Below are positions 11,519-24,100 of a stretch of 64,000 bases of DNA, one piece after another. The translations under genes and the position numbers were made by a program. Numbering within the stretch: the stretch's first letter is position 1; each line of letters starts with the position of its first letter. A model generated the notes under the pieces. That model was not told where the DNA came from and did no database searches. It saw only the letters and a program-made list of their open reading frames with translations. The stretch is from Simmondsia chinensis (taxonomy: Eukaryota > Streptophyta > Magnoliopsida > Caryophyllales > Simmondsiaceae): the NCBI GenBank assembly GCA_018398585.1, contig JAGTTD010000010.1, positions 5,411,501 to 5,475,500 on the forward strand, given 5' to 3'.

Positions 11519-12519
11519 CTTGTAAAAGGCGGTCTTTAAAACTGAGGCTCTAAGCTTTGATTCAAGATTACATGCGACGATAGAAGACAATAATGAAATA
11601 AAGATAGTACACACGATTTTAACGTGGTTCAGCCCTGAATGGCCTACTCCACGGTCCCCCCTACCACTAGAGAGCTCTATTTTTTTAATCATTCAAAGAT
11701 TACAACTGCGTAATGGTACAAGGCGCTTTCACATCAAAACCTAGGCTATTAGTTACAAACCTCTCTTTATACAGCCCTTTACAACCGAATCAGTAAAGAA
11801 TAAAAGAGGGAGTAAGAGAAATTTACCAACTCCGAGCCAGGTAGCTGCTATACCATCACGATCCCAGATCCCCGAGACGATCCGCTTTCGTGGTTCCCAG
11901 CACCGACGAGCTCCATCCCTTACCAGCTAGGTTTTGGCACCATAAACCCCTAGGGCTAACCCTAGGAACACCCCATAGAGGTTGAAGAAGAACATGGAGG
12001 AGAGAGGGAGAGTACCAGTCAAAATGACCCCAAAAAAAATGAACCGCACACCCATTTTTCTCTCTCTTCAATCCCTCTTTTATAAGCAGCACACAAGAGG
12101 GGAGAGCCAGGGGGGGGGGGGGGGGGGGGGGGGTGGCACGCCGGATGGGGTGACACGTGTCACCCGTCCCTGCCGCACAATCCACCGCCCTAATAAAGGG
12201 CCAAGATTGAACCTCAAAACCGGCTAATCGCATCATGACACGTGGCAAAGCTGGGCGGCAAAATGAAACGGGGAGAAAAGCTTCCCAGTGAAGCTTGGTT
12301 CAAAAAACAAGCCCAGCAAAATAAAATACTTTAATTTTTTATATATACTTAAATTTATTATATTTACTTAATTTATTTTATTTAAAAACGTTTTGATTTA
12401 AGTAAAATTTATTATTTAAGTATTTTACGTTTTATTCGCCGAAACCTGTTTGCGACTAATAGCTTAGCTCTCTCTGGCCATCGTACTCGGACATAGTTTT
12501 TAGGAGCCAAATTTCAACA
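11519..12519 (-). mobile_element. Probable solo LTR, about 1 kb, minus orientation
   Basis: On the minus strand it begins TGTTGAAATTTGGCTCC and ends near CCTTTTACAAG. The 5-bp word AGGAT flanks both sides (11,514-11,518 and 12,520-12,524). Two minus-strand TATA-like sites are visible (CTTATAAAAGAG near 12,085; TGTATAAAGAG near 11,770). It has no internal coding part. The ACAAG end is not canonical, so the boundary could be off by two bases. A 24-base G run lies at 12,110-12,133. Confidence 0.55.
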
Positions 12520-12769
12520 AGGATTAAAACAATTTAAACATAACAACTCATGCCACTGCTATCAAAGAGAATCTCAAATCCCTTAGTATCATCACTGATC
12601 TGAGATGTGGGGCCCTTATGTAATTCATTGAGCATATCTGAATTCTTTTTGGCCTCCTGGTTTGTATCAAATTTTGGCTTTTGTCCACTTTTGGAAGGCT
12701 TTTGAGGTTCTATGTAGGATGTGAACGCATTACCATTGATTTTGCTTTTCCTCTTAATGTGCTTGGCAG

Positions 12770-13466
12770 GTTTCCCTATCTTTGTTGGACACTTTGGAAT
12801 GCTCAGAATACTTTCCTCTTCGAACACATGGCTAGAGACCCTCTAGAAAAGGCGAATACGATCATCTTCCTCGCTGCTGAATTCCTTTGGTTCTCCCCCA
12901 CTAAGTTGGCTCCCCGGACCACCTCCCTTTTCCGTGTTTCTTCCAGATGGGTCCCACCGGAGGGACACACTATCAAGATTAAACTGCAATGCCACGTGGA
13001 AGAAGAAGGACCTTTTGGTGCCATGGCCAAAGACAGGTCGGGGTCCACTGCTGGGAGTTTGTGCGGGGGCTCTCCCCTCGGTGCCAAGATGCTTAGTGTT
13101 CGTGCCTCCTTTTCCTTAGCCTTGTCGTTCCACTAGCATTCCATTGACATTGAGTCCAACTGCAAGGAGCTTATCTCCTCCATTAGCAGGGCATCTAAAT
13201 GTCGAGTTGATGTCTTAGCTGTTACTAGAGATATTTTATGTCTTACCTCTTCTTTTGTTTGGCCTTCTTTTGTTCGAATTCTCAGGAATTATAATAGGGC
13301 AGGCCATTTTGTGGCTAAATTGCATGAGTTGTTATGTAATCCTGATTGGAAGCAGTTTCCCCCCACCTACCCTGGACTCAATTGTATTTGCCGATTCAAT
13401 GCTATGTAGTTCTGGCCCTCAGGTTTTGTTTCATACAAAAAAAAAAATAAAATAAAATAAAATAAA
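12770..13466 (+). pseudogene. 5'-truncated LINE, RNase H end plus A-rich tail
   Basis: The translation shows the end of the zf-RVT domain (CWTLWNAQNTFLFEH), then an RNase H-like domain of the RVT_3 type opening with RWVPPEGHTIKI and continuing through frame changes to IESNCKELISSISR and RAGHFVAKLHELL at about 13,335. The sequence then runs into an A-rich tail (AAATAAAATAAAATAAAA) at 13,438-13,466, a normal LINE 3' end. Frameshifts and stops make it non-functional. Confidence 0.75.
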
Positions 13467-13505
13467 AAACAAAAGCAAAACCGCCTAAAGAACACAAAAA
13501 TCAAA

Positions 13506-14595
13506 GAGTTTTTTACCCAACTGGCATATTTTAAAAAAAATTACTAAATTGCATCCGTCCAAAAATATTTACCAAAATGACACAATTTACTGTAACTTAT
13601 TCAACATACACCGTTTGAAACAGCATACGCCCAAGCGAGCTTGTCGTACACCATATGTAACGACGTACGACCATATGAAAAGTATTTTTTATTTTACGGA
13701 AGCATAGCTAATTTGTATTTTAAAAATTATTGCATTAAAACTATTTTATATAAATAATTTAAAATTTCAACAGAGGTTGTCGCAAACTTCTCTCTTCACA
13801 ATGCTATCCTGAATAAAGGCTATTTCCGAGTCCTCCCGGACCCTACATAGGTGGGTGAAGGCTGTATACATTTACTCCCTCAGACCTTGCATAGGCAAGA
13901 GCCCTTAGGGCACTGGGAATGAATATTACTTTCTATTTAGTATATTTAATATAATAAATAATAACGATAATATATACAGGTCATTTCATCATTTAAGTAC
14001 TCGTTAAATTTTTATTAAACCAATATTATATACATGAAAATTTTGCATTACTTTTTAGATGAAAACGTAAATGGTGAAAATTTCAAAAATAATATTATAC
14101 ACAGTAAAGGCAACATACTTTACAAAAATGACCAAAAAGAAAAATATTATTTAGAAAAGGACCAGAAATGTATCAACTATTTATAAGTGGCCAAAACAAT
14201 TACTCAAAAAAATAACATAATAATAAAAAAGAATATTTGGTAGATAACATGACAATAAAAAAAGATGACACATACAATGTTACGATGAAATTAATATAAT
14301 TTTTTTAAAAAAATTTTAAAAATTATTAAAATTTTAATTTATTTATATAAAATAGTTTTATACAATAATTTTTAAAATACAAATTAGCTATACTTCTATA
14401 AAAAATAAATTGAAATTTACTGTTTATATGGTCATACGTCATTACGAACAATGTACGTTGATCAACGACAGGCATACGCCATTTCAAAAGGAGTATGTTA
14501 AACAAATTATAATAAATAATATTATTTTAATAAATATTTTTTAAAAAATGCCGATCCTATAAATTTTTTTAAAAAGTGTGCTAGTTAAAAAACTC
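13506..14595. mobile_element. Mutator-type non-autonomous element with long TIRs, next to the amidase start
   Basis: The left end GAGTTTTTTACCCAACTGGC pairs with the right end CTAGTTAAAAAACTC, and the inverted match extends more than 200 bp inward with gaps (for example GTAACGACGTACGACCATAT against ATGGTCATACGTCATTAC). The flanks are AAAATCAAA (13,497-13,505) and AAAATGAAA (14,596-14,604), a 9-bp duplication with one mismatch. A SINE-like fragment sits inside. The element ends 75 bp before the amidase ATG, so it supplies the upstream DNA of that gene. Confidence 0.8.
13780..13925 (+). mobile_element. Rearranged SINE 3'-domain fragment
   Basis: The plus strand shows the shared SINE 3' domain (GGCTGTATACATTTACTCCC, then CAGACCTTGC, then GGGCACTGGGAATG). 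It is preceded by a piece of the same domain in the opposite orientation (GAATAAAGGCTATTTCCGAG), so the copy is rearranged. It lies within the 13,506-14,595 element. Confidence 0.5.
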
Positions 14596-14669
14596 AAAAT
14601 GAAAGTGCCCCACTAACGTTAAAATCAAACTCCACATCAATCCCCACTCTTGACGAAACCGACTCCCTC

Positions 14670-15137
14670 ATGGAAATCAACGGCCCAGATTTCCCGATCG
14701 ACGAAAGCACCATCACCGCCATCCACCAAGCCTACACCAACGCCACCCTCACGTGCCGCCAACTCGTCGACCACTACCTCAACCGCATCGAAAAGCTCAA
14801 CCCCATCCTACGCGCCGTAATAGAAGTGAACCCCCACGCGCGGGTTCTAGCGGACGAGATTGACCGGCGAATGGCAGCGACCGATCTGGATCGTCGGATG
14901 GGGTTGCAGGGGATCCCGGTGCTGCTGAAGGACACGATAGGGACAAAGGATGAGATGAACACGAGTGCAGGGTCGTACGCGCTGGTGGGGGCCGTGGTGG
15001 CGCGTGAGGCGACGGTGGTGGAGAGGCTGAGGAGGGCAGGGGCGGTGGTGATCGGAAAAGCGAGCATGACGGAGTGGTATAAGATAAGGTCAATAGAGCG
15101 TGTACCTGACGCGTGGTGTGCGAGAGTTGGTCAAGGT
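14670..15137 (+). CDS. Amidase exon 1
   Basis: The ATG at 14,670 opens 156 codons that include the catalytic-lysine block and GKASMTEW. The exon is GC-rich compared with its surroundings. The 3' edge is uncertain: GT at 15,138 keeps the phase with exon 2, while the better-looking donor CAAG|GTGTGG at 15,136 would not. Confidence 0.8.
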
Positions 15138-18100
15138 GTGGTCTGTCCTCTCTTTTCCTTCTCTTGCTTTTACTTGGGTTTGTTAACCGACTTTTTCTCA
15201 TTTTATCGATTTAACTCCTTTATTTTTAATTATATTAATGTCATCTCTCTATAGTGTATATTATATCTATTTAGTCTTTAGATAAATTTAAATTGATGTT
15301 CTTTTTAGGGTTAGGGGGTCCGCTGGAAGCAACATTTCTACTTTGTAATACCTTATAGGGGTAAAGCTGCTTATATTTCACTCTCTAGACCTTGCATTAA
15401 CAAGAATCTCTCTGGGTGGTGGTGGTTGTTGTTGTTGTTGGGGGTGGAAGGTAGTCAAATTTAATTTAAGTTATTGACGTGATTCTTATCAATGCAATCA
15501 CATTAAGATGCAAGTAATTTACTATAAATCTATCGATTGAGTCAATTTAACCTAATTTATGGTTGGATCATTAAAAGTTTCATTAATAACTTAACATTAA
15601 CTTTTTTGTTCAAATAAAAAACTTAACAATAAATTTTACGCTAAGGACTAAATTGACGCAATATCAATTATATAGGGATAAAATTGACACAATTAAAAAT
15701 ATAAAAATTAAACTAATATAATGGCAAAATCAAGAACTTTTGGTTTTAGTAACTCTTGAAATTTTTTATCATTAGATATCTTAAAATGTAGATGTTTGTT
15801 ACTTAGGTATATGGGCGTCTTACTACGAATCAGTACTAAAAAGTTAGTGCCCATCACGCTAGTAATGGTTCCATTAATTGATCATAACGATATCCTGGAA
15901 ATACTGCACGGAGCCATATATATAGGAACAAAAAGAGAATCACCTTGATACCAAAACAGATTGAGTCGGGGGTCCTCTTGTAAATGGGAAGATCTAGGAT
16001 AGGCAGCCAGTTATAATGAGTTGTTAGAGTTGTGTGATCATAAAGTTATTCTCCTCAAGCTATAAGTTTTAGATTTGAAGTTCGACACCTCATTATCATT
16101 GTAATCTTCACGAATCTAATGGCACATGATTATGATGCTATACATGACTCACAAGTGATTTCAACGAATATTTGTTGAAATATTAGGGAAAAAAAAATAT
16201 CGAATTCATATAGAAGATACCTAAATATTGTCAAAGTCATGTTTCATCTGCGTATTTGGCGGAACGAATCACCAAAATTAGGAATGCATATATATTATTG
16301 GAATTTGTTTTGGGATTTTTTGGTTGGGTTCTTGAGGGTAGAATTGGGCTGAAGTTCCTTGTCTTCTCTGTGGGGATCCTCCCCCTCTTTATAGTGGATA
16401 TATGCGTGCGCCTCAAGTATGTGTGGGTGTACCGCCTGGTTGCCATTAGTAATAGGAGTAGCGGTGCTTTTTAGGTGCGGTACTGCCCAGGTGGGGATAG
16501 GGGAGGTAATGACCCCTGGGTTTGGTATCGCCTAGGAGTAGTCAGGGAAGGGGACGGTAGGGGCCCCTGGCCTCGGTACTGCCTGGGTGTAGTCAGGGAA
16601 GGGGGCGGTAATGGCCCCTGGCCTCAGCGCCGCCTGGGAGTAGTCAGGGAAGGGGACGGTAATGGCCCCGGGCCTCGGTACCTCCTGGGAGTTGTTTTTA
16701 TATTCATCAGTTAGCCCCCCACTTTGAGGTCAAAGTATCTTTGTCCTCAAAGTGTATAAACACTCTCCATAGCTTCACTACCTTTATACTTCTTGCTTTC
16801 TAATTTCTTCATCAATGTCTGACGCCATGGAAGATGTTACCCACGAAATGTTATCTTAGCTCCCAGCTAAGTCTCTTTTGAGATTTTCTTGCGCATCTTC
16901 TTGGTTTAACGGTCTGGTTTGGATTATGATTTTGTCGGAAAACAATCCTTTCATGTGCTTGACCGTGGTGCTGATGGGTTTCTGGTTCAACCAGAAAGTG
17001 AGTTTTCACGCGACAATCTGGGGGTGTTTTCCTCTACTGGAGACTTCTCTCCAGTCATGCCGCCCGAGATACTGGAGGTGCTGACTGACAATATCAAAGT
17101 GATCGGTGTTCGGGTCGGTCTGATATTGTATCGAGATTACAATCTCTCGAAGTTGTTCGTCTGCAACCCTGCCTTGGGCATGCGTCTGCCGATATTGCTG
17201 CCTGAGGGTGTTTCGATGAGCTGTCTTGATGGACCCTTGAACTTAGTTTTTGGATGCTTCGACACCGCTCCTCGGTTTGGTTTTTATCTTTTCCTTATGG
17301 TAATGGACTTATCCTACCCCTGCTGCAGTTTTTGGCCCAACGACTATCAAGTGTACTATTGGCAAGGTACTTGGAGTCACTGGGGAAATCTTAATGTGGG
17401 CCCTCGAAATGTTTCCTTCAGGGACCACGTTTGTTTGCATGGGGAGCTCTTCTTTTTATCTGACTGGGGTTATTACGTGGATGGTATCAACAACCATCCC
17501 TATGTGGTTCGTTGGAACGCTGAGACCGGTGTCTCACAGAATATGATTCTTCCTAACGTGAAGATCCGTAGGCGGTTGGCTTTCACCTGACGTGAAAGTC
17601 CACGGTGTTCTAGTCCCTTTAACAATGGGGGCTTGGCGTTTCTTGCTCAGGTTGAAGAAAGGGAGCAAGAAATTGTTAGGCGGTTATCCTTCAACTAACG
17701 TGAAGATCCGCAGGCGGTTGGCTTTCACCTGACGTGAAAGTCCACGGTGTTCTAAGTCCCTTTAACAATGGGGGCTTGGTGTTTCTTGCTCAGGTTGAAG
17801 AAAGGGAGCAAGAAATTGTTAGGCGGTTATCCTTCACCTAACGTGAAGATCCGCAGGCAGTTGGCTTTCACCTAACGTGAAAGCCCACGGTGTTCTAAGT
17901 CCCTTTAACAATGGAGGCTTGGTGTTTCTTGCTCAGGTTGATTGTGTCCCACCTAACATTAGAGACAGGCGGTAAACTCTCACCGGTTTGAGAGCCCGCG
18001 GTTGTGTGCCCCATCTAACACCGGGGCGGTTGTCTGTGTCCCACCTAACATCAGGGACAGGCGGTAAACTCTCACCGATTTGAGAGCCCGTGGTTGTGTG

Positions 18101-21100
18101 CCCCATCTAACACCGGGGCGGTTGTTTGTGTCCCACCTAACATCAGGGACAGGCTGTAAACTCTCACCGGTTTGAGAGCCTGCGGTTGTATGCCCCATCT
18201 AACACCGGGGCGGTTGTTTGTGTCCTACCTAACATCAGGGACAGGCGGTAAACTCTCACCGGTTTGAGAGCCCGTGGTTGTGTGCCCCATCTAACACCGG
18301 GGCGGTCGTTTATGTCTCTCCTCACATTGGGACCGGCAGTAAACTCACACAAATATAAGAATTCATACCAGGAAGATAGAAATATTCCATGATCACCCAC
18401 CAATGAACGCACATACACGATGGTGGTAAAAGATTAAAATATGAAAAGACAAGAACATTCATACATCATTACAACAAAATATCGATACATTTAATAACCG
18501 GCACGGAAATTACATCACCAAGGAGGTTATCCAACAAAGGTTCAAAATACCTCCCTACACCTAAAGTAATCTACCCAAACGCAACAAAAGGTCCCATGGG
18601 GTCATCCCCACAACGGAACAGAATCGAAACACTTGGTTATGAGCTATAAATGTTAGGTACTCCTTTGATATTGTGAAGCTCGTAATAACTGGATCCCACC
18701 TGCGCCCAGACCACGGTAACCAGATAAACAACCGATCCCGCCTCACGCACGAAGAGGGGTCCTCCACGTCAGTTAAAGTCCAGATGGTAAACACGAGACT
18801 TCGAAGCGTGATTAAACACAGCACCGGTGGGTTCGTCAACACATCCCACCACTTTGAAATTTTCGCCTCGCGGCAGCTTGATAGGTTGTCCCAGATAACG
18901 TCAGGAAGAATCGTATTCTGTGAGACACCGGTCTCAGCGTTCCAACGACCCACATAAGGATGATTGTTGATACCATCCACGTAATAACCCCAGTTAGATA
19001 AAAAGAAGAGTTCCTCATGCAAACAAACGTGGTCCCTGAAGGAAACATTTCAAGGGCCCACATTAAGATTTCCCCAATGACTCCAAGCACCTTGCCAATA
19101 GTACACTTGATAGTCGTTGGGCCAAAAACCGTAGCAGGGGTAGGATAAGTCCATTACCATAAGGAAAAGATAAAAACCAAACCGAGGAGCGGTGTCGAAG
19201 CATCCAAAAACTAAGTTCAAGGGTCCATCAAGACAGCTCATCGAAACACCCTCAGGCAGCAATATCGGCAGACGCACACCCAAGGCAGGGTTGCAGACGA
19301 ACAACTTCGAGAGATTGTAATCTCGATACAATATCAGACCGACTTGAACACCGATCACTTTGATATTGTCAGTCAACACCTCCAGTATCTAGGGCGGCAT
19401 GACTGGAGAGAAGTCTCCAGTAGAGGAAAACACCCCCAGATTGTCGCGTGAAAACTCACTTTCTGGTTGAACCAGAAACCCATCAGCATCACGGTCAAGC
19501 GCATGAAAGGATTGTTTTCCGACAAAATCATAATCCAAAAGCACACCGTTAAACCAAGAAGATGCGCAAGAAAATCTCAAAAGAGACTTAGCTGGGAGCC
19601 AAGATAACATTTTGTGGGTAACATCTTCCATGGCCTCAGACATTGATGAAGAAATTAGAAAGCAAGAAGTACAAAGGTAGTGAAACTATGGAGAGTATTT
19701 ATACACTTTGAGGACAAAGATACTTTGACCTCAAAGTGGGGGACTAACTGATGAATATAAAAATAACTGCCAGGCGGCACCGAGGCCAGGGGCCATTACC
19801 GTCCCCTTCCCTGACTACTCCCAGGCGGTACCGAGGCCAGGGGCCATTACCACCCCCTTCCCTGCCTACATCCAGGCAGTACCGAGGCCAGGGGCCATTA
19901 CCGTCCCCTTCCCTAACTACTCCCAGGCGATACCAAACCCAGGGGTCATTACCGCCCCCTCTCCTATCCCCATCTGGGCAGTACCGCACCTAAAAAGCAC
20001 CGCTACCCCTATTACCAATGGCAACTAGGCGGTACACCCACACATACTTGAGGCGCATGCATATATCCACTATAAAGAGGGGGAGGGTCTCCACAGAGAA
20101 GACAAGGAACTTGAGCCCAGTTCTACCCTCAAGAACCCAACCAAAAAATACCAAAACAGAATTATATTCCATATAATATCATTAGCTAAAATTTGCTGAG
20201 TTTTTGGAGAGGTCGTGATTTATAAAATTATTAAATCTTAAGGAAATTGATCGATAAAATTTTTAATTCTTGAGTTATCCCATCATATACAATGAAATAT
20301 TGGGCCATGTAGATGACAAAGGACTATACTTTAAGGTACCTAAATAATAAATTTCTTTGTCCTTTTGAACAGTATTGAAAGCCCCTATGAACCATTTCTA
20401 ATAGAGGAGCAAGCTAATATATTTTACATCGAAAAATGGTTGAGGAGATTCAAACTCAGGCCACTTCTAGCAGGGCTAGTCCTAACATTTTTGGAGTCCA
20501 AAACAAACATTTTAAATTGGACCATTCATATATAACAACATTCTTTTAACAATATAAATACTACTATAATAAATTATACACTTTAATCATAAAACTTATT
20601 AATATTCCTAACAATTAATTCTTAATTAATCATTAAAACAAGAAACTTCTCCACATGTCATCGCCTTCGGAGGCCCCAAATGGTTGCTTATGTTTTACGT
20701 TCGACCCTAACTTCTAGTTGGGCAAGATAGTTACCATCACAAGAATCCCAAGAACCTCCTCTCTTGCAGAGTATTATTACTTTTTTAGAAGGTAACATCA
20801 ACTCCTTCGGGTCTTTTCCTTAAAAAAGTCCTACCAGTGGAGTCCTGGGTAATAATTATACTAAGCTCACCAGGCGAAGGAGTCCACTCCATCATCGGAG
20901 AAATGCGCATCCCATCCTTAGCAACCGAATCAGCTGATTATTAGCCTCTCTAAAATATGAGCGACCTCAAAATCTACTTTTCTTGACCCACATTCCATAT
21001 AGCTAAATCAAACCCATAACACACCAAAGGATCCTCTCCAAGGCCGGACATAACTCCTACCAACTGCCTGAGGACCCCGAAGTTTACGGATCCAAATTTT

Positions 21101-24100
21101 TGGGGTAGTGATTTTTAAGGTATCAATTGTTAAGATTAATAAGTTTTATGATTAAAATTTTTTATAGCTTGTTCTATACGAAGGGTTCCATTTAAAATTG
21201 TCACTTGAGCCCTTGAAAAATATTAGGACCGGCTCTAATCTTCTCTTGCATTTTATGGCCTCTTTTGGCTGCCACAGGGATTGAATTTTTGTGGGAAGTT
21301 GTTTTTCCCAGGAATTCAAATCATGTGTTAGCCTTTCAGGAAGTAAACAAAACATGTTTGGTTGTTAGGATGGAAAATTCCTTTGGGAGGCTAGTTAAAA
21401 ATTGGGTTTTTTGGGGGGGGGGGGGGGGAGGCGGGGGGTAAATTACTTCCTGCGTTTTGACTTTCACTTCTTGCATTCTGCCTACTTCCTGCCAACCAAT
21501 CAAGCGTTTCAATCTGTACTTTCCATAAATTTCTACTTCCTTCATTTACTTTCTATCTACCAAACGAGGCCTATACTTTAGAGCAATGTTATAGATGTTC
21601 TCAATTATGTATCAAATATGCATTGCAAAAAATATTAGCTTATTAAAAAAAATGATTAATTTAATACTTCTTTTTAATAGTCCATTAAAATTAAGATATA
21701 TTATCATATACATAAATTTGATTAAATTGAGGACCCTCAACCAACAACATCAAATTCAGTGCCTAAAAGTCTCCCACTAATGTGGGTCGCCAAGGGATGT
21801 ACGCAGTCTTACTCCTACAGGATGCTACCTTGAATGAAAGCAGTTTCTGAGGGCCCCCAACCTGAAAAAGCAAAAAGCAAAAACAGAACAATATTTATAA
21901 ATTTAAGTCAAGTCAAAGGAAAAGTCAAGTCACATAAATCAAAATAAACATGCAAGCAACAATAAAGCAGCAGCAATAGCAATTATGAAAGTCTGGAGGC
22001 ACTGTGAACCAGCATCATGGTGCTACCCTCTCCTAACAGCTATGTGGGCCCCACATTTTTTGGCCTGCCACTTACCTCTATCTAAGGCCATATCCTCATT
22101 AAGATTTGGGTGAGTAAAGTCTAATCGTTTCCATCCAATTTTTCTTAGCCTGGCTCTACCTCTCCTCCGGTATCTAATATATAGTTATCTAAACTTTATT
22201 TGGAAACATAAGCATTTCCTGTCCTTATCTCGTGATATGGGTATTCACGGATCTTGTTATCTATGCTTGAGATTCGTAAAAGCTCATTTATATGTGATTT
22301 GAAAGTTTCATTAGTAAATAAGTCAAGTTTGAGCATGCTTAGTAAGTTTAACAAACAGAGTTCAAACAAGAGATGTTTGGCCAATTAAGTTTTGTAAATA
22401 ATTTGTTAACGGCTTATTAATAGATCAATGATGGCTCCAACAACTTAGCTTGAGTAGTGTGTTCGATTCAATTAGATTAACTTATTGAAAGTGTCAAACG
22501 ACAAAACTGTCAATTGATTAAGGCTCGCAAGTTACTACTTTGGTCATTCAAGTAGCCGTTAGATCCATGTGGTAGTGGGCATAATTTTCGGTCATGTTGT
22601 TTGTATCATAAGATGTCAAGGAATCAATTATTTTAAAAGTTTAAGTTGATGGGTCAAGGCTCATGAATGATTTTATACTCTAACATACCCTCTCATGCAA
22701 ATGCAATTGAGTTTCGAATGCTTGTTGAGCTTGAAGGTCGGATAATGCAAAAAGCCACCACATGACGTCCCAGTTAACAAGACTTTGATACCTTATTAAG
22801 GAACCAATTACCCAAAAAGCATTGACTAATGAGTGAAGATCTAGAAATTATTTTATATTCTAGCATGAATTTGCTAGTGAAGTGAAAATACTGTAATACC
22901 CAAATCACGTGTCAATATTTTTGCGTCTCTCAATCTCGAGTTCAACTTGCAGAACCCGTATGTGAAGGAGGCTGACCCATGCGGGTCGAGCAGCGGCTCA
23001 GCCATAGCAGTGGCAGCAAACATGGTGACGGTGTCAACAGGGACTGACACACACAGTTCAATAATATGCCCAGCAGATCATAACTCGGTTGTGGGGATCA
23101 GGCCTACCGTTGGCCTCGTCAGCCGCGCGGGCGTCATCCCCATTTCTTCCCGCCAAGACACCGTTGGGTAAGTCGCTCTACTGCATTCTTTTCTTATCTC
23201 AATATTTTGTGTTAAAATTTAGATTAGACAAAAACAAAATAAATTAAGAAAAATAGAATAAGACTTGGATCTATTATTCATAAAACTTGGATAGATATAT
23301 TGAGACTTATATATTTTATTCACAAGAGGAGAACCTAGTTTATAATACAAGCAAAGTAAACCAAAAGATTAGAAAACCAATTGGAGCTAAGACTTTCTTT
23401 CATTCTTTGAAAAAAAATTTCTTACATATAAAATTTTTTTAAAAAAATATTTCTATTAAAAATACTTTTCTTTCTACTAAAGAAAATGATTGCATTCTCT
23501 AAATTTGTATGAGATTCATGCTTGCCTAAGATTGAAGTGAAATATATGACGTGAAATTATAAAGGAAAACATTTTCCTCTTTCATTAAGGGAAATCAATA
23601 TTCACTTAACGAAGGAACACATTTTCTATATTCGTGGTGGTTGTTATTGTTATGCAAAGAAACAGTATAACTAAGACGGAAAACATTTTTCGATATAATA
23701 AACAGAGTCTAAACGAGTTAAGCATATATGGGCCTAAATATGTTGAGATCAATTCGAAGCTCAACAAGTCTGGATCAAAATAGTTCGGCCGAGTAAGAGC
23801 TGAGAGTCAAGCTTGTGAGCTTCAAATCTGACCGAAAAGTCTACAAGCTGAGGCTCAAGCCTAAAGGCCCCATACCCAACTCAGCTCATCTACACCCGTA
23901 TAATCATATACTATATATGACATACTTTTCACTGAATAAAATGACAGGCCAATATGTAGGACAGTAACGGATGCAGTACACGTGTTGGATGCAATCGTGG
24001 GTCATGACCCGAGAGACGATGATGCAACCAAAAGCGCATCCAAGTTTATACCTCAAGATGGGTACAAGCAGTTCCTTAAAGCCAATGGTCTCCAAGGCAA

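Larger units (their letters stand above)
16286..20190. repeat. Large inverted repeat (arms about 1.26 kb) in the amidase intron
   Basis: The left arm (about 16,286-17,557) is matched in reverse by the right arm (about 18,925-20,190). A 127-bp stretch compared by eye has five differences, about 96% identity. Each arm holds, from outside in: a leader, a GC-rich tandem repeat, a palindrome with TATA box, and an F-box-type coding region. The spacer (17,558-18,925) contains two tandem arrays and the C-terminal part of the right-hand gene. I found no clear target duplication at the outer ends, so either a gene duplication or a transposon with long inverted arms could explain it. A transcript across it would fold into a very long hairpin. 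Confidence 0.85.

Noticed and set aside
12534..12827. Minus-strand 97-codon frame rich in Lys
   Set aside because: Its 5' part lies opposite the LINE domain on the plus strand, and the rest shows no family I recognise.
14797..15201. Minus-strand open frame opposite amidase exon 1
   Set aside because: It overlaps the conserved amidase coding sequence and has a Ser/Pro/Arg-rich composition without any domain.
17944..18345. CRISPR-like array
   Set aside because: The units are 92-bp head-to-tail repeats without unique spacers, in a plant nuclear context.
17980..18418. Repeat-peptide proteins on the minus strand across the 92-bp array
   Set aside because: They arise because 92 bp shifts frame regularly in a repeat; no start context or similarity.
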